A program made the translations under genes and the position numbers. The notes below the pieces were generated by a model that did not search any database, was not told the DNA's origin, and saw only the letters and a program-made list of their open reading frames with translations. A stretch of 64,000 bases of DNA from Acanthamoeba sp. SK_2022b (Eukaryota > Discosea > Longamoebia > Acanthamoebidae), in the NCBI GenBank assembly GCA_027943245.1, contig JANDJZ010000160.1:23032-87031 (forward strand). Reading direction: 5' to 3'. Shown one piece after another: positions 1-9,450 of this stretch (position 1 is its first letter; each line of letters opens with the position of its first letter).

Positions 1-527
1 GGTTTGTATAGTACGAGTGTAGTTGGCGATGGCGGCGACGACGCATTCGGCAGGGTTGCCGCAGTAGGCGGGCAGGTAGTGCGTGGCGTCCCTCGGGAAG
101 TTGACGAAGTGGAGGCCGCTGCTCCATGCGCCGCCCTACCACGCGCGAATAAAGATAAAAACAACCAAACACAAAATATACGGTTTAAGATAAGGAACAT
201 GAGGTAAGGGGACGGCTTTGCAGGCGCGACCTGCGAGCGGTAGGTGTCGGGATAGACGGCGGCGTTGGGCAACGTGGAGCCATCGAGGTACCGCTCTGCC
301 ACCTGCATAGAGGCAAATGAAAGTGAAGGAAAGGTTATGGGTGCGCTTTTTGGAGCACTCGTCGGACAAAGGTAAGAGCGAGCACGAACGGCCTTGGCCT
401 GGGGGACAAGACGGTCATAGGCAAGCTGCGCCACGGTGCGATGCCCGAGGCTGCCCCAGCAGTGAACGCGGGTGACGCAGACTACCGCGACTAGAAGCAG
501 GACCACTACAGTAAGGTGATGCTTCAT
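1..527 (-). CDS. S1/P1-type zinc nuclease, N-terminal part (runs off left edge)
   Basis: Secreted single-strand-specific nuclease/3'-nucleotidase of the S1/P1 family, which uses a tri-zinc centre. The start at 527 gives a hydrophobic signal peptide (MKHHLTVVVLLLVAVVC) that ends just before Trp-Gly-Ser-Leu-Gly-His. The mature N-terminal Trp and this WGxxGH segment are zinc-ligand features of the family. Exons are 527-390, 302-231 and 135 to below 1, with GT-AG introns that keep frame. The third exon carries LHFVNFP and CVVAAIANYT, both strong family signatures (aromatic-H-F/Y-x-D/N and CxxxAIANYT). The C-terminal half, with further zinc ligands, lies outside the window. It shares a roughly 210 bp divergent promoter with the gene at 740. 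Family assignment is firm; substrate preference cannot be read here. Confidence 0.88.
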   Translation of the reverse strand, partial: MKHHLTVVVLLLVAVVCVTRVHCWGSLGHRTVAQLAYDRLVPQAKAVRARSYLCPTSAPKSAPITFPSLSFASMQVAERYLDGSTLPNAAVYPDTYRSQVAPAKPSPYLMFLILNRIFCVWLFLSLFARGRAAHGAAASTSSTSRGTPRTTCPPTAATLPNASSPPSPTTLVLYK

Positions 528-739
528 TTGGTCTCCTTGCTTGATCTCGTGGTGCAATGGCGAGACTCGCCAGACCGGGCCTTCTCCAGTTCTTTGCGGG
601 TGCCAACACCCGCTGCGACTTTGCCTCCGCCACTTCTGCTCCTTGTTCGTTGGACGTTTTTTAGTGTCGACGCATTCAAGCTTGGGATTGGTGGGCTTTT
701 GGCCAATTTTTCCCCTCCAGTTCCACCTCCAAATAAAAA
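528..739. promoter_or_regulatory. Divergent intergenic promoter region
   Basis: This 212 bp gap separates two genes transcribed away from each other (nuclease to the left, HEAT-like gene to the right). It holds C+T-rich tracts and a short A-run (ccaaataaaaaatggg) directly before the right-hand start. I see no unambiguous TATA box or known factor site. Confidence 0.4.
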
Positions 740-3400
740 ATGGGCACAACGCAGACGAAGGAGGGTGGTAAAGGGCGGGGGGAGGGCAGCGAGCAGCGAC
801 AGGGCGAACGACTTGTAGGCGGTCCGCCCCAAAAGCTCACGGCGGCAGAGGTGGAGGGCGTGGTGGTGAGGTGGTGGCGCTCTCTGCCGCAGTCCCTCCG
901 CAGCGGCGAGGAACGTCGGTCGACCAGCCACGGAGACGACGAAGGCGAGGACTACGGCGAGGACGACAGCGAGGACGACTACGACAGCGACGACGAACTC
1001 CAGGAGGAGCTTGAGAGGGAGGAGAAGCGTAACTCCATGGAGCAGAGCGGAGCCAACTACCAGTGGTGGACCGCCGACAAGTCGTTCACCCTGTCGCTGC
1101 TCGCTGCCCTCCCCCCGCCCTTTGCGCCGCCGCAGCACGGCAAACGAAAGGACTGGGGACCGGGCCTGTCCCTGCTATTCCGTTGGCTCTACCTCTCCCA
1201 CGGACCCCACACCTGTCTCTCCTTCCTCGACGGCAATGGCAACGACCATCCGGGAGAGGGTGAGTCCATGTCAACGGAGGAGAAGCTCCTCCTCTTCCAC
1301 AGGCTCAGCCAACTGGTGTTGCCCAATGTCGAGCGCTCGGGGTCTCGGCTCCGCGAGCCCGGCGGTGAGTGGGAAGCGGCATTAGCCTCGGCTTGCGCGC
1401 GCTTGAGGCAGGTCTGCTGTCGTGCAGCCGACCTGGACTCCAGCACGAGCGAGCGGACGGGCGTCACGTTGGCCCGCTGTCTGGAGCTACTGTGTGGTGC
1501 GTGATCAACCGAGCTGGTGCCCCATCGTGTTGCAGTGCAACCGAGTGTGAGTTGAGGTCTCACCAAATCCGTACTACAGTGTGGCGCTTGCCGCCTGCTG
1601 AAGACGTGACTCTTCTGCTGGGGGATGTGTCTCACAACGCCGCCGTCACCGCAGGTCCGCCCAGTCCGCACCAAGCGCCTCCAATGGGGCAAAAACGTTA
1701 ATTGTTTCCCAATTGTGTTTGGTGTGAGCAGAACTCATCGACGGAGTAACACAGTTATACGACACGGACGTCGTCGGGCAACAGGTTGTGACAATGCAGC
1801 CCGTCGTCTTGCTTTGACACTTGTTTCTAACTTTCTCCCTTCACCGAACATTTGCGGGAGTGGGCCTGCGCCCATCCGTCGGTGGAGGTGCGCAAGGCCG
1901 CGCTGCGACGGCTTGTTCAAAAGCTGGACTGGGAGGAGGACAGCGATCACGTGATCTTCGGTCGCACGGTGCGCTCTCGCCTCGCCCACGCCGGGCACAG
2001 CCAAACAAGCCAATTCCGGTCTCGCTCGATGATCCGTTCGTTGACGTTCTTGCACGCGCGCGGCCACGCAGGTTCTGATGTCGCTGGCCTCCGATGTCGA
2101 CGCGCCTCTGTCGCTTTGCGAGCTGGCCTTCCAGAAGCTGCCGTTGCTGGTCATGCGCTCCCCCAAAGAGAGGTCGCAGCTCATCAACATCGCCCTCTCG
2201 GCCGCCGCTGTACGTGCCCCGCTGAATTGCGGTTGTCGCTATGCCTCTCTCCTGCGTTATCCGCGTCTCGCCCTTATCCGACACACTACGCATGCATGCG
2301 ATGTGATTGGCGACCGGTGTATAGGAGACAGATGAGCGTGTCGCCATTATGGGCACGCGAGTATTTGGCCAGCGTCGGTTTGTGCGACTGATCAGCGCCG
2401 AAGAGATTGCCCCGCAGCTCCCCAGGTCTGTCCCCCCAGTATTCCACCACCATCACTCCTTTCCACGCTGCAACCAACCTAGCGACAATAATGGACGGTG
2501 AACCACCTCACGTGGCAGGTTGAGCGTGTTGGCCATCAATGCGGCGAGGAGGGTCCCAGAAGTGCCCAGCCTGCTGAACCTGACGGCCGCGCTGGTGGCC
2601 AGGCACTGCCATACAGGGACCGCGCTCGTGTTTGACCTGCAGAGCCTGCCAGAGGAGCTGCAGGCTCTGATCCATCGCAAGTGCGCCGAGTTGGAAGCGA
2701 GACCAGGTTCGGAGTTAAAAAAACCCCACTCATGCTTTGGGGCTTTTACTCGCTATGGATGCTGACGAGCGTTCTGGAGGCTGGGGCAAGCACGCGCTGC
2801 GGAAGGCGGCGAGGAACGCCGTGAAGGCTCTCCGCTTTGCTCTGCGGCATCCGACGAGGCACGAGATCATCGCCTCCATCGTCGGGCCGATGTTGCATGC
2901 CGACAACCCGCAGTTGCGGTGCACCATTCTCTCCCCAATCCCCTCTCCTCGCGCCTTCGCGGCTCACGCGGCGATGTGGAACGTTGCTCCCAGGGAGGCT
3001 GGCTTGCTCGCTCTAAATTGGGCGATCTCTGGCTTGCGGTTCGCCAAACAGTCCACGTTCGACGAGCTGTTGGCCGGCGTCATCCGAGCGCTCGACGATC
3101 CCAAGGTGTCCAATGGAAACTCGACCTGACGCACGCAAAGGCGCCTCTGACAAAGGCGCTGCACAGGCAAAAGTAAGGAGGGCGAGCTCGAGGGTCGTGG
3201 TGCGCTTGTTGCGACCGACCGCTGTCAAGGCATGGAATCGCGAGGCCGCGGCACTGGCGATCGTGCGCCGGCTGGCCGACACGGACAGCAAAGTGCGTTC
3301 AATGGTGTTCGATGCGCTGAACCATTCCTCGGGTACCCTCAACTGGGTGGCTATTGATGCACTCAAGGAGTTACTTGAGATTGTGCCGGTAGCCACTTCG
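740..3400 (+). CDS. HEAT-like alpha-solenoid protein with acidic N-terminus, 3' end unclear
   Basis: I do not recognise a named family. Exon 1 (740 to about 1496) starts MGTTQTK, a possible N-myristoylation site, followed by a Lys/Arg/Gly-rich stretch, an Asp/Glu-rich segment around residues 65-90 and a helical region. Later exons can be strung together at about 1655-1697, 1735-1785, 1861-1965, 2074-2208, 2520-2706, 2755-2920, 2958-3104 and 3195-3393. They give amphipathic helices such as HPSVEVRKAALRRLVQKLD and DTDSKVRSMVFDAL that look like HEAT/ARM repeats. A segment SLPEELQALIHRKCAEL resembles RLPEELRALVSHKAMV in the minus-strand gene at 53.6-57.9 kb, suggesting relatedness. The reading fades into a CA repeat at 3444-3471 and then into the CpG-depleted island, so the terminal exon is uncertain and the gene may be truncated. 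Exon limits are by eye. Confidence 0.55.
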
Positions 3401-3441
3401 GTACATGCGCAACCTCTCCCTGCTCTGCCACTTTTGGCTGA

Positions 3442-3442
3442 C

Positions 3443-3471
<29 letters not shown>
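3442..3471. repeat. (CA)n microsatellite
   Basis: Uninterrupted CA dinucleotides right after the last convincing HEAT-like exon. It is probably intronic or 3' flanking, since translating it gives only His-Thr repeats. Confidence 0.9.
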
Positions 3472-3474
<3 letters not shown>

Positions 3475-4339
3475 TTTACAAAGGATAATCAATCGTGAAT
3501 ACTGGTCTTGAAGACTCTTGCGCACTGGCTGCGCCGATCATCCCAGTTTTTCCCACAGTGTCAGGGCCAGCGTGTAAACACTGTTGGGAGCCGTGGAGGA
3601 GTTGCCAATCATTTGGGAGCAGCACAAGCTTGAGTAGCCACAATCCTGGCCATTTGCTCATTATTGCTGTGTGCACAAAGCTTAGTGTACACCAATTGAC
3701 ATTGTGGGCCAACCAGACTAACATACAAACATTCACAGCCTTACTGGTGGGCAACCACATGCATTATGCGCATCTGACGCAAGCACAAGCCACAGTTCCC
3801 ACGGTACAGGCCCAGTATTGACAGAGTGGAGAGGTAAGACCAAGTAATGCTGAAACTAAAGGAGGTGAGCTCATTGATGCTCAGCTGTGGCCATCCATGC
3901 TGAGAGCTTGGATCAAACAGATGTGTGCACAACACACTGTGAAGACAGCATGGTGGGGCTGATGTCAACCTACTGGTCAACCAGGACTCACCTGAGTCTG
4001 CCTGCCTGCTTCCTCTTCTGAGATTGGACCATGTTCTTTGCTTCCATCACATGGCGGTGCACAGAGGCTGGGCTTTGTCTGACTTGTAGTCAATCAAACA
4101 ACATATCACAGCATTCCTGTAGGAGGCCCAGTTGACAATGCAAAAATGGTATGCACACCACCAACTCTCATGTGGTTGACTTGCTGCTCTTGGTCAAGCC
4201 CAGCAGATACCAACTTGCCCACAGGGACTACCACAATATAACCATCAGACCAATCTGCTAACAGAACTCATTGTTGAGCATAAGACAATGCAACCATTCT
4301 ATGTGGACCATCTCATTCATCAAGTGACTGACACCAGCA

Positions 4340-4630
4340 CTTGCAACCTTGGTTTTGTATTTGCACAAGAAGACACAGAAGGTGCGCATGGCCATGAGTG
4401 CAATTTTGGTCTCTGTACAAACAGCAGTGCATGCAGGCAGCAAAGTACACTTTGCCAACCACCCCTGCTGCCCCAACTGTGCATTGGTGTGGTACATCAT
4501 GGCACGCACCAGGGCACTGGCACTAGCACTGTGCATTCTGCCTGGAGTTGCCATCAACACAGGTGACCAGCTTACCATCTTCTACAGCTGGACAGCCAAA
4601 GCCATCCTGCCCCAGCCAAAGCTTCATTTC
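4340..4630 (+). pseudogene. Decayed SET-domain (lysine methyltransferase) fragment
   Basis: In the frame of 4349 the translation contains VHAGSKVHFANHPCCPNC, then after about 25 residues INTGDQLTIFYSW. SET domains carry the pattern R-x-x-N-H-S-C-x-P-N-C, followed by about 20-30 residues and G-x-x-L-T-I/F-x-Y, which forms the methyl-donor pocket and catalytic Tyr. The match is clear, with Ser changed to Pro in NHSC and Asp to Phe in TIDY. The upstream half of the domain (the GxG motif) is not readable in frame, so this is a remnant. It sits inside CpG-depleted DNA, consistent with C-to-T decay after silencing. Whether the source was a transposon, a virus or a host gene cannot be decided here. 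Confidence 0.65.
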
Positions 4631-4669
4631 ATGGCAGCAGCAGCTTTTGGCCATGAAGCTTCTTGCTTA

Positions 4670-4840
4670 CACCACCTTTGCTCAACATCATCAACGCAAC
4701 AATCACCAATGGTGATGCTGCGTTCAGCACGTTCTACCACAATATGAATGACCACCAGCAGGTCAGCAAGCTGAGCTTGCCCCAGCTTCCTCAGCCACAT
4801 GTACTTTTGGCCACTGCTGTGTCGCACTTATGTGAGCCCC
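4670..4840 (+). repeat. Island repeat, copy A
   Basis: This segment, directly downstream of the SET remnant, encodes INATITNGDAAFSTFYHN and QQVSKLS in one frame. A diverged copy lies at 7490-7665 with INAIIANGDTVFDIFYHN and WQVSKLS. Both share a preceding stretch ending ctcaacat. The protein-level similarity shows that this was coding DNA. Confidence 0.65.
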
Positions 4841-5091
4841 TAAGAGAATTGATGAGCTTTGTGTTAACTGCAGCTTTGACTGCCCAGTGGGCAAGCTCTG
4901 TGGTGAGCTGATGGATGACCTACTTGCTGACCTTTGTGATGTGTGCAAGGAGGCAGCTTTTCTTTGACAGCAATAAATTAAGACCAAATAAACTTTATTG
5001 GCCCACGCCTTGGAAAATGGAGCTTTGGTATTCTGGCATGTTATTGGAAGCAGCCAGCAAGAGTGCTTCAGCAATCTGCAAGTTGTGGGCA

Positions 5092-6560
5092 TTAGTGCTG
5101 ACCCCTAAAAAGAAGCCACCAACAAATCAAAGCTTTGGCTGGGGTAATGGGGCGGGCAGGAGAGATGCCTGCCTCACATGACATGACCTGTGTGCATGGT
5201 CCCATGATGCGCTGCATGCATGCCACTGACCAACTGGGCATGGTGCTGTGCAATGTCTTGCTGGCTTTGCAAATGGCTGAGCTTGGCCCTGCCTCCTCTA
5301 TGCGCTGAATGACTTGGCACACAACATGCACTACACTTCCAAGATCCTCTGCCTCCTGGTGGCAGTGGGGGTAGTGTGGGTAGTGGAGGTGGCAGTGGTA
5401 GTGGTGGTTAGATGGTGGGGTGGCTGGAGCAAGTGCTGCAAGGCTGTAGCCATCTGGAGTGGCGTGCTCAGTGAAATGGCACAATGCCGCCACTTGCAAG
5501 TGGTAGGATGGGAGCTGTGGCTCCCAAGAGTGGTAGAGGTGGGGGCTTGCCTGAAGAAGCTGCAAAAATTCGTTTAGCTGCAGCTGCATGATGGAAGCCG
5601 GTATCTGCTGTGTTGTGTGGTGCAGGGCGCTGTACTCAATCTGTGAACACAGCATCAGCAGGTTGTTGGCCATGGTGTAGGCTGTCACATAGATGGTGTG
5701 AAAGGCTGGTGCCAGTTGCACTGTGGCGCCTATGTGATGTTCTTTGCTGACAACCTTCCAGGTGGCTGCTGCAGTGCTATCAGAGTGGTGTCAAGAAGCA
5801 AACCCTTCATGACTGCGTCTTCACTACCTGCAGTGTTGATGAGGCTGGAGATGAAGCTCAAAAGCACCAGTGTGGGCACAATTGACTTGGCATTGGTGTC
5901 AGTGAGCAGCTTTGAAAAGGTCACTTGCCAGCTTGTGGCTGTGCACCTGTTCTGCTGGCCTGGGCTCACTGATGTTGAAAATAGAGTTGGGCAGGCTGTA
6001 GGCCCACAGCAGCTGGTTCATGATGGTGAAACGCTGGCTGAGGTGTGGTGGCTGCACCAGCATGACCTGCTGCAGTGTGCTGAGACCAGTGAGTGTGTGA
6101 GGCATTGGGTGGAGTGACTTCTTGTCCCAGAAGGGCGTTAGGAATGTTGCAACCTCCTGATGATCATAGCCAGGTGAGAGAACATATTGCCCATGCATGT
6201 GTTGTAGGTGGCTGCCAGGTCAGTGTTGCTGTTGAGGTCAGCAGAAGTTGGCAGTGGTGGAAGTGCAACATGCAAGGATTTGAAATACTGTTTCAAGTGC
6301 ATGCTTGCTCTGCCTGGAAGCTTGCTTGGCCTTCAGACTTGCTTGGAGCCACACTTCACTGCTGGAGCTGTGGGCTCTGAATTGACATCCAAAGCTTCAG
6401 CTTCACTGGCCACTGGTGAGACTTGCTTCTCCTTGCATGCTGTAGTGTTGGTGGGGTGGCCACGTTTCCTTTTACTGGTGCCACTGCTGCTACGGCTGTT
6501 GCACTTTAACTACCCAACTTCATCACCAAACTTGGCGATGGCTGTCATGTTGGCCATGTA
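5092..6560 (-). pseudogene. Decayed minus-strand coding region with AT-hook-like motif
   Basis: Reading minus from 6560, a protein-like stretch begins MANMTAIAKFGDEVG, hits a stop, and continues with a Ser-rich segment followed by KRKRGHP, which resembles an AT-hook or NLS (canonical RKRGRP). It continues through fragments around 6198-5899, 5969-5730 and the 209-codon open stretch 5721-5092, with stops and frame changes between them. CpG is scarce throughout. No known domain is recognisable apart from the basic motif. I interpret it as a dead gene of the same element family, antisense to the SET remnant. Coding origin is an inference. Confidence 0.35.
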
Positions 6561-6674
6561 GGACGCCATGGAAGCTGGGTCACTGGTCAGTAGGGGGCTG
6601 CTGCAAAGAAGATGAAGAAGAGGAAGAGGGCTCCTGCTACATTGTGTGGTAGGTGGAGGCTGTTGTGGTTTGTT

Positions 6675-6784
6675 TTATTGTTTGTTTGCTTGCTTGCTTG
6701 CTTGTTTGTTTGTTTTTGCTGGTTGCATGTGAGAAAGCAAAAAGCACAAGCAGCGCACTGGCAGCTGTCCAAAAAAAAAAAAAA
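6675..6784. repeat. TTGC/TTGT simple repeat and poly-A run
   Basis: Tetranucleotide TTGY repeats occupy about 6675-6717, followed 54 bp later by a 14-base A-run at 6771-6784. The A-run could mark an old retro-tail or be ordinary slippage. No target-site duplication is evident. Confidence 0.6.
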
Positions 6785-7279
6785 ATACATGGCAATTGTA
6801 TTGGCGCAAAAGCAAATGGGGTGAACACTTCCATTCCATTAGCTTGGGCACAGAGATTTCATCAACACATGCATTTCTACTTCTCTGTTACACCACCAAA
6901 ACATATTGTTTCTCTTTGGCAAAAGAAAGAAAGAAAAAAACAACAACAAATACCAATTCAGAAACAAACACCAACCAAGCCCTCACCTTCACCACAACCA
7001 ACACAGATGACCCAATGCACAGTACCACCACCACCAGCACTTCAACAACACCTAGTTCATTGGATGTCTATGCATTCCAAACAGCTAGTGTTGCCTACCT
7101 GCCCAATGCTTGCATTATGTAGCCCAAAAACGCAGCATGGCTGGACAAATTGGTGCCAACACTTCCACAATCCCATAGCTAGGCTTCTCTTAAGCCAGTG
7201 CCTCCCAACCAAGCTGGATGCATGGCCTCCACACAAATGCTTCACTGTTGTTCCAGCGCCAGAGCTGGCACAAGGCAGC

Positions 7280-7430
7280 CACGCCCTGGCATGGACAGGT
7301 CCACCACTGCCAGTATACAGGCAAGGTAATCTGGATTGAGAACACTTCCACAAGCAAGCTGCCTAAATACTGTGCCAAGCACAATATTTGTGTGCACCAC
7401 AAGCTGCACCATGCCATTTACTGGTAAGTC
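7280..7430 (+). pseudogene. Cys/His-rich fragment, possible transposase zinc module
   Basis: In the frame of 7218 the fragment reads HGQVHHCQYTGKV, then LPKYCAKHNICVHHKLHH. The spacing Y-C-x2-H-x2-C-V is reminiscent of the C-terminal Cys-rich domain of piggyBac-like transposases, but one expected Cys pair is missing and no catalytic domain is visible upstream. The family suggestion is weak; what is secure is a Cys/His cluster inside decayed element DNA. Confidence 0.25.
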
Positions 7431-7489
7431 TGTACATGGCACACCACTTGTGCCTGGCACCTTTAGTTTATTGACTCTAGCAACTCAGG

Positions 7490-7665
7490 CTTCACCACCA
7501 ACACCTCAAATGTGCTCAACATATCAATGCAATAATTGCCAATGGTGACACTGTGTTTGACATTTTCTACCACAACATAAGCAATCACTGGCAGGTCAGT
7601 AAGCTCAGCTCCTCAACCATACATACTTTTGGCTGCTCTGTAGCACTGAAAGCCCCAAAATAGAA
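7490..7665 (+). repeat. Island repeat, copy B
   Basis: Diverged second copy of the 4670-4840 segment, in the same orientation about 2.8 kb downstream. It retains the INAIIANGDTVFDIFYHN frame over part of its length but has stops on either side. No SET remnant is visible before this copy. Confidence 0.65.
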
Positions 7666-7818
7666 CATTAGTGGGCCTCAGCTTGTGTCTGACTGGATGG
7701 ACAACCCTAGCATATCCATCACAGGGTGTCTCTTCCCCATGATGGGCTGCATCATGCAGATGAAGAAACCATCATGGATAATGCTGACAACCTCAATTTT
7801 TCCAGACGCACATTAGCC

Positions 7819-7864
7819 TTTCCCGCCAAAAATTAGCGCAGCCGACAAGCTTTTCCCGCCAAAA
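7819..7864. promoter_or_regulatory. Two tandem E2F-type sites
   Basis: TTTCCCGCCAAAA occurs twice in the same orientation, at 7819-7831 and 7852-7864, starting 33 bp apart (about three helical turns). This is a full match to the E2F/DP consensus TTTSSCGC and its extended palindromic form. The sites lie just outside the CpG-depleted island and upstream of the + strand gene, in the position expected of a cell-cycle promoter. Binding is inferred. Confidence 0.7.
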
Positions 7865-8137
7865 CATCGGTGATCCAATGAATCGATTTTCAAGATCGCT
7901 GCGCTGGATCACGGCTCATCTATACATTAGCTCTTACTTGAGTCCGATCTCTAGCTTATTCAAGGGCGACACACACTGCGCTCTTTCTACCCTTTCAATA
8001 GGCACTAATTTGTACGCTTTCGCTCATCTGTGTTCATTGGTGGCAATGCTGCTGTCCTGGCGGCCGGCTAATCGCTCCCTGCATGTTTTTATGTGCAGCA
8101 ACAAGTTAATGAATCAAAAGAGAGCCAAGATTTGTAA

Positions 8138-9375
8138 ATGGCAAACTGTACGGGACGTAGACTTACCAGAGGTCATCTGGGTCACCACGTGACCCTAGAG
8201 GGAGCTTTTCGTGACACGGATGGAGGGTACCTTGGCCACTTCACTCTTTTATTTTATTTTTGTTTATTTGTTTTTATTTATTCGTTATTTTCTACTCGTT
8301 TCGATCAAAGCCCTCACTTGTGGAATGGGTTCTTGTTGTGTTGGGCAGTGTGGTGACTTTCGGGGGAGGAAAGATCACCAAGTGGTGGCGCATACGGAAG
8401 GTGAAGAGGGAGCGGCTGCGGCTGCAAGAAAACGAAAAGCTCGGGTGGGAAGGAGGAGGAGGCGGGGGTGAGGAGGCGGGTGGTGGCGGGGAGGGTGGGG
8501 AGGGTGGAGGTGTCGACGTCCCGTACAGTGGTGGCGGCCGCTGGTTGTACACCACCTTGTTCGACGCAGCGGTCGACCTTATGCCATCTGCTCTTGCCTT
8601 CTCTCCTCAGGTACGCCAAACACGAGCAGGACACCGCACACGCACGCAGACGATCTCGTGTGCGCCTGTACCGTGAGCTTCTTCTAACCGCCCGTGCTCA
8701 TCACAGCTGGACCAATTCGCGTTGGCCAGCCAGGAGAAGGGCGTGGGGATTTATGCCTATCCCTCGTGTGCACTCGCCCACCAGCTCACGCTCTGTGATG
8801 TACGCTCCCTACCCCGGCGTGTTCGCCTTGCGCCCACTCCAAGCGCACCACGCAGGAACTATGTCAACAGCCAACTCATGCCTTCCTCTTCCTTTCTCCT
8901 CCTCGTTGTTGTGTTGTTGTTGTGTTGTTGGTAAACGAGCGTGGGTCTCTGCGACGGCCGGCTGTGGGAGGGCTCGCGGCTTATTCGCTTTCCTTCAGCT
9001 CGCAGGGCGATCTACTGGCCATAGCGCAAGCGTGCGTGCCTCCGACTCTCGCGCATGCTCCTTGCTCTCTTATTTTCTTTACATTATATATTATACAATT
9101 TTTTTTAAAATATGTGTTTTATTTTGTTTAAATTAATTAAAGAATTCGGCGATTTGTGCAGAGGCGTTGCGGGAGTGCGCATCATGGACACCACGTTCGG
9201 GCGCCTGGAGTTGGTGCTGCACGAACGACCCCCGCGTACTGCCGCACGGAAAGCCGAGGCCCGTCGCGCGCGGGCGCCGTCGGATGTGACGGTGGAGGGG
9301 TGCTCGCTGTCCATCGTTGCGGTGTCTTTCTCTCCCTACAAGGATCTACTGGTAGGCCTCTCCCTTGCCCTCTAC

Positions 9376-9450
<75 letters not shown>

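Larger units (their letters stand above)
3490..7800. other. CpG-depleted, decayed mobile-element island 1
   Basis: From about 3490-3600 to 7800 the composition changes abruptly: CpG nearly vanishes while TpG and CpA (tgg, cca, ttgg, ccaa) dominate, although GC content stays near 45-48%. For example 4201-4380 has no CG dinucleotide. No long open frame survives, but fragments of real coding sequence are visible: a SET domain on + at about 4385-4615, a segment after it (4670-4840) repeated at 7490-7665, minus-strand coding remnants at 5092-6560, and a Cys/His-rich fragment at 7280-7425. Simple TTGY repeats sit at 6675-6717 and an A-run at 6771-6784. The island lies between the HEAT-like gene and the E2F-type promoter at 7819. 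I read it as old, heavily mutated mobile DNA. Confidence 0.75.

Noticed and set aside
3013..3525. Minus-strand frame with Cys-Val repeats
   Set aside because: It is antisense to HEAT-like exons and its repeat comes from the CA tract; no protein-like features.
3490..7800. Giant-virus insertion as the explanation of island 1
   Set aside because: The SET remnant is compatible with a virus, but no viral core gene is visible, and the CpG signature matches the transposase-bearing island 2. Not claimed.
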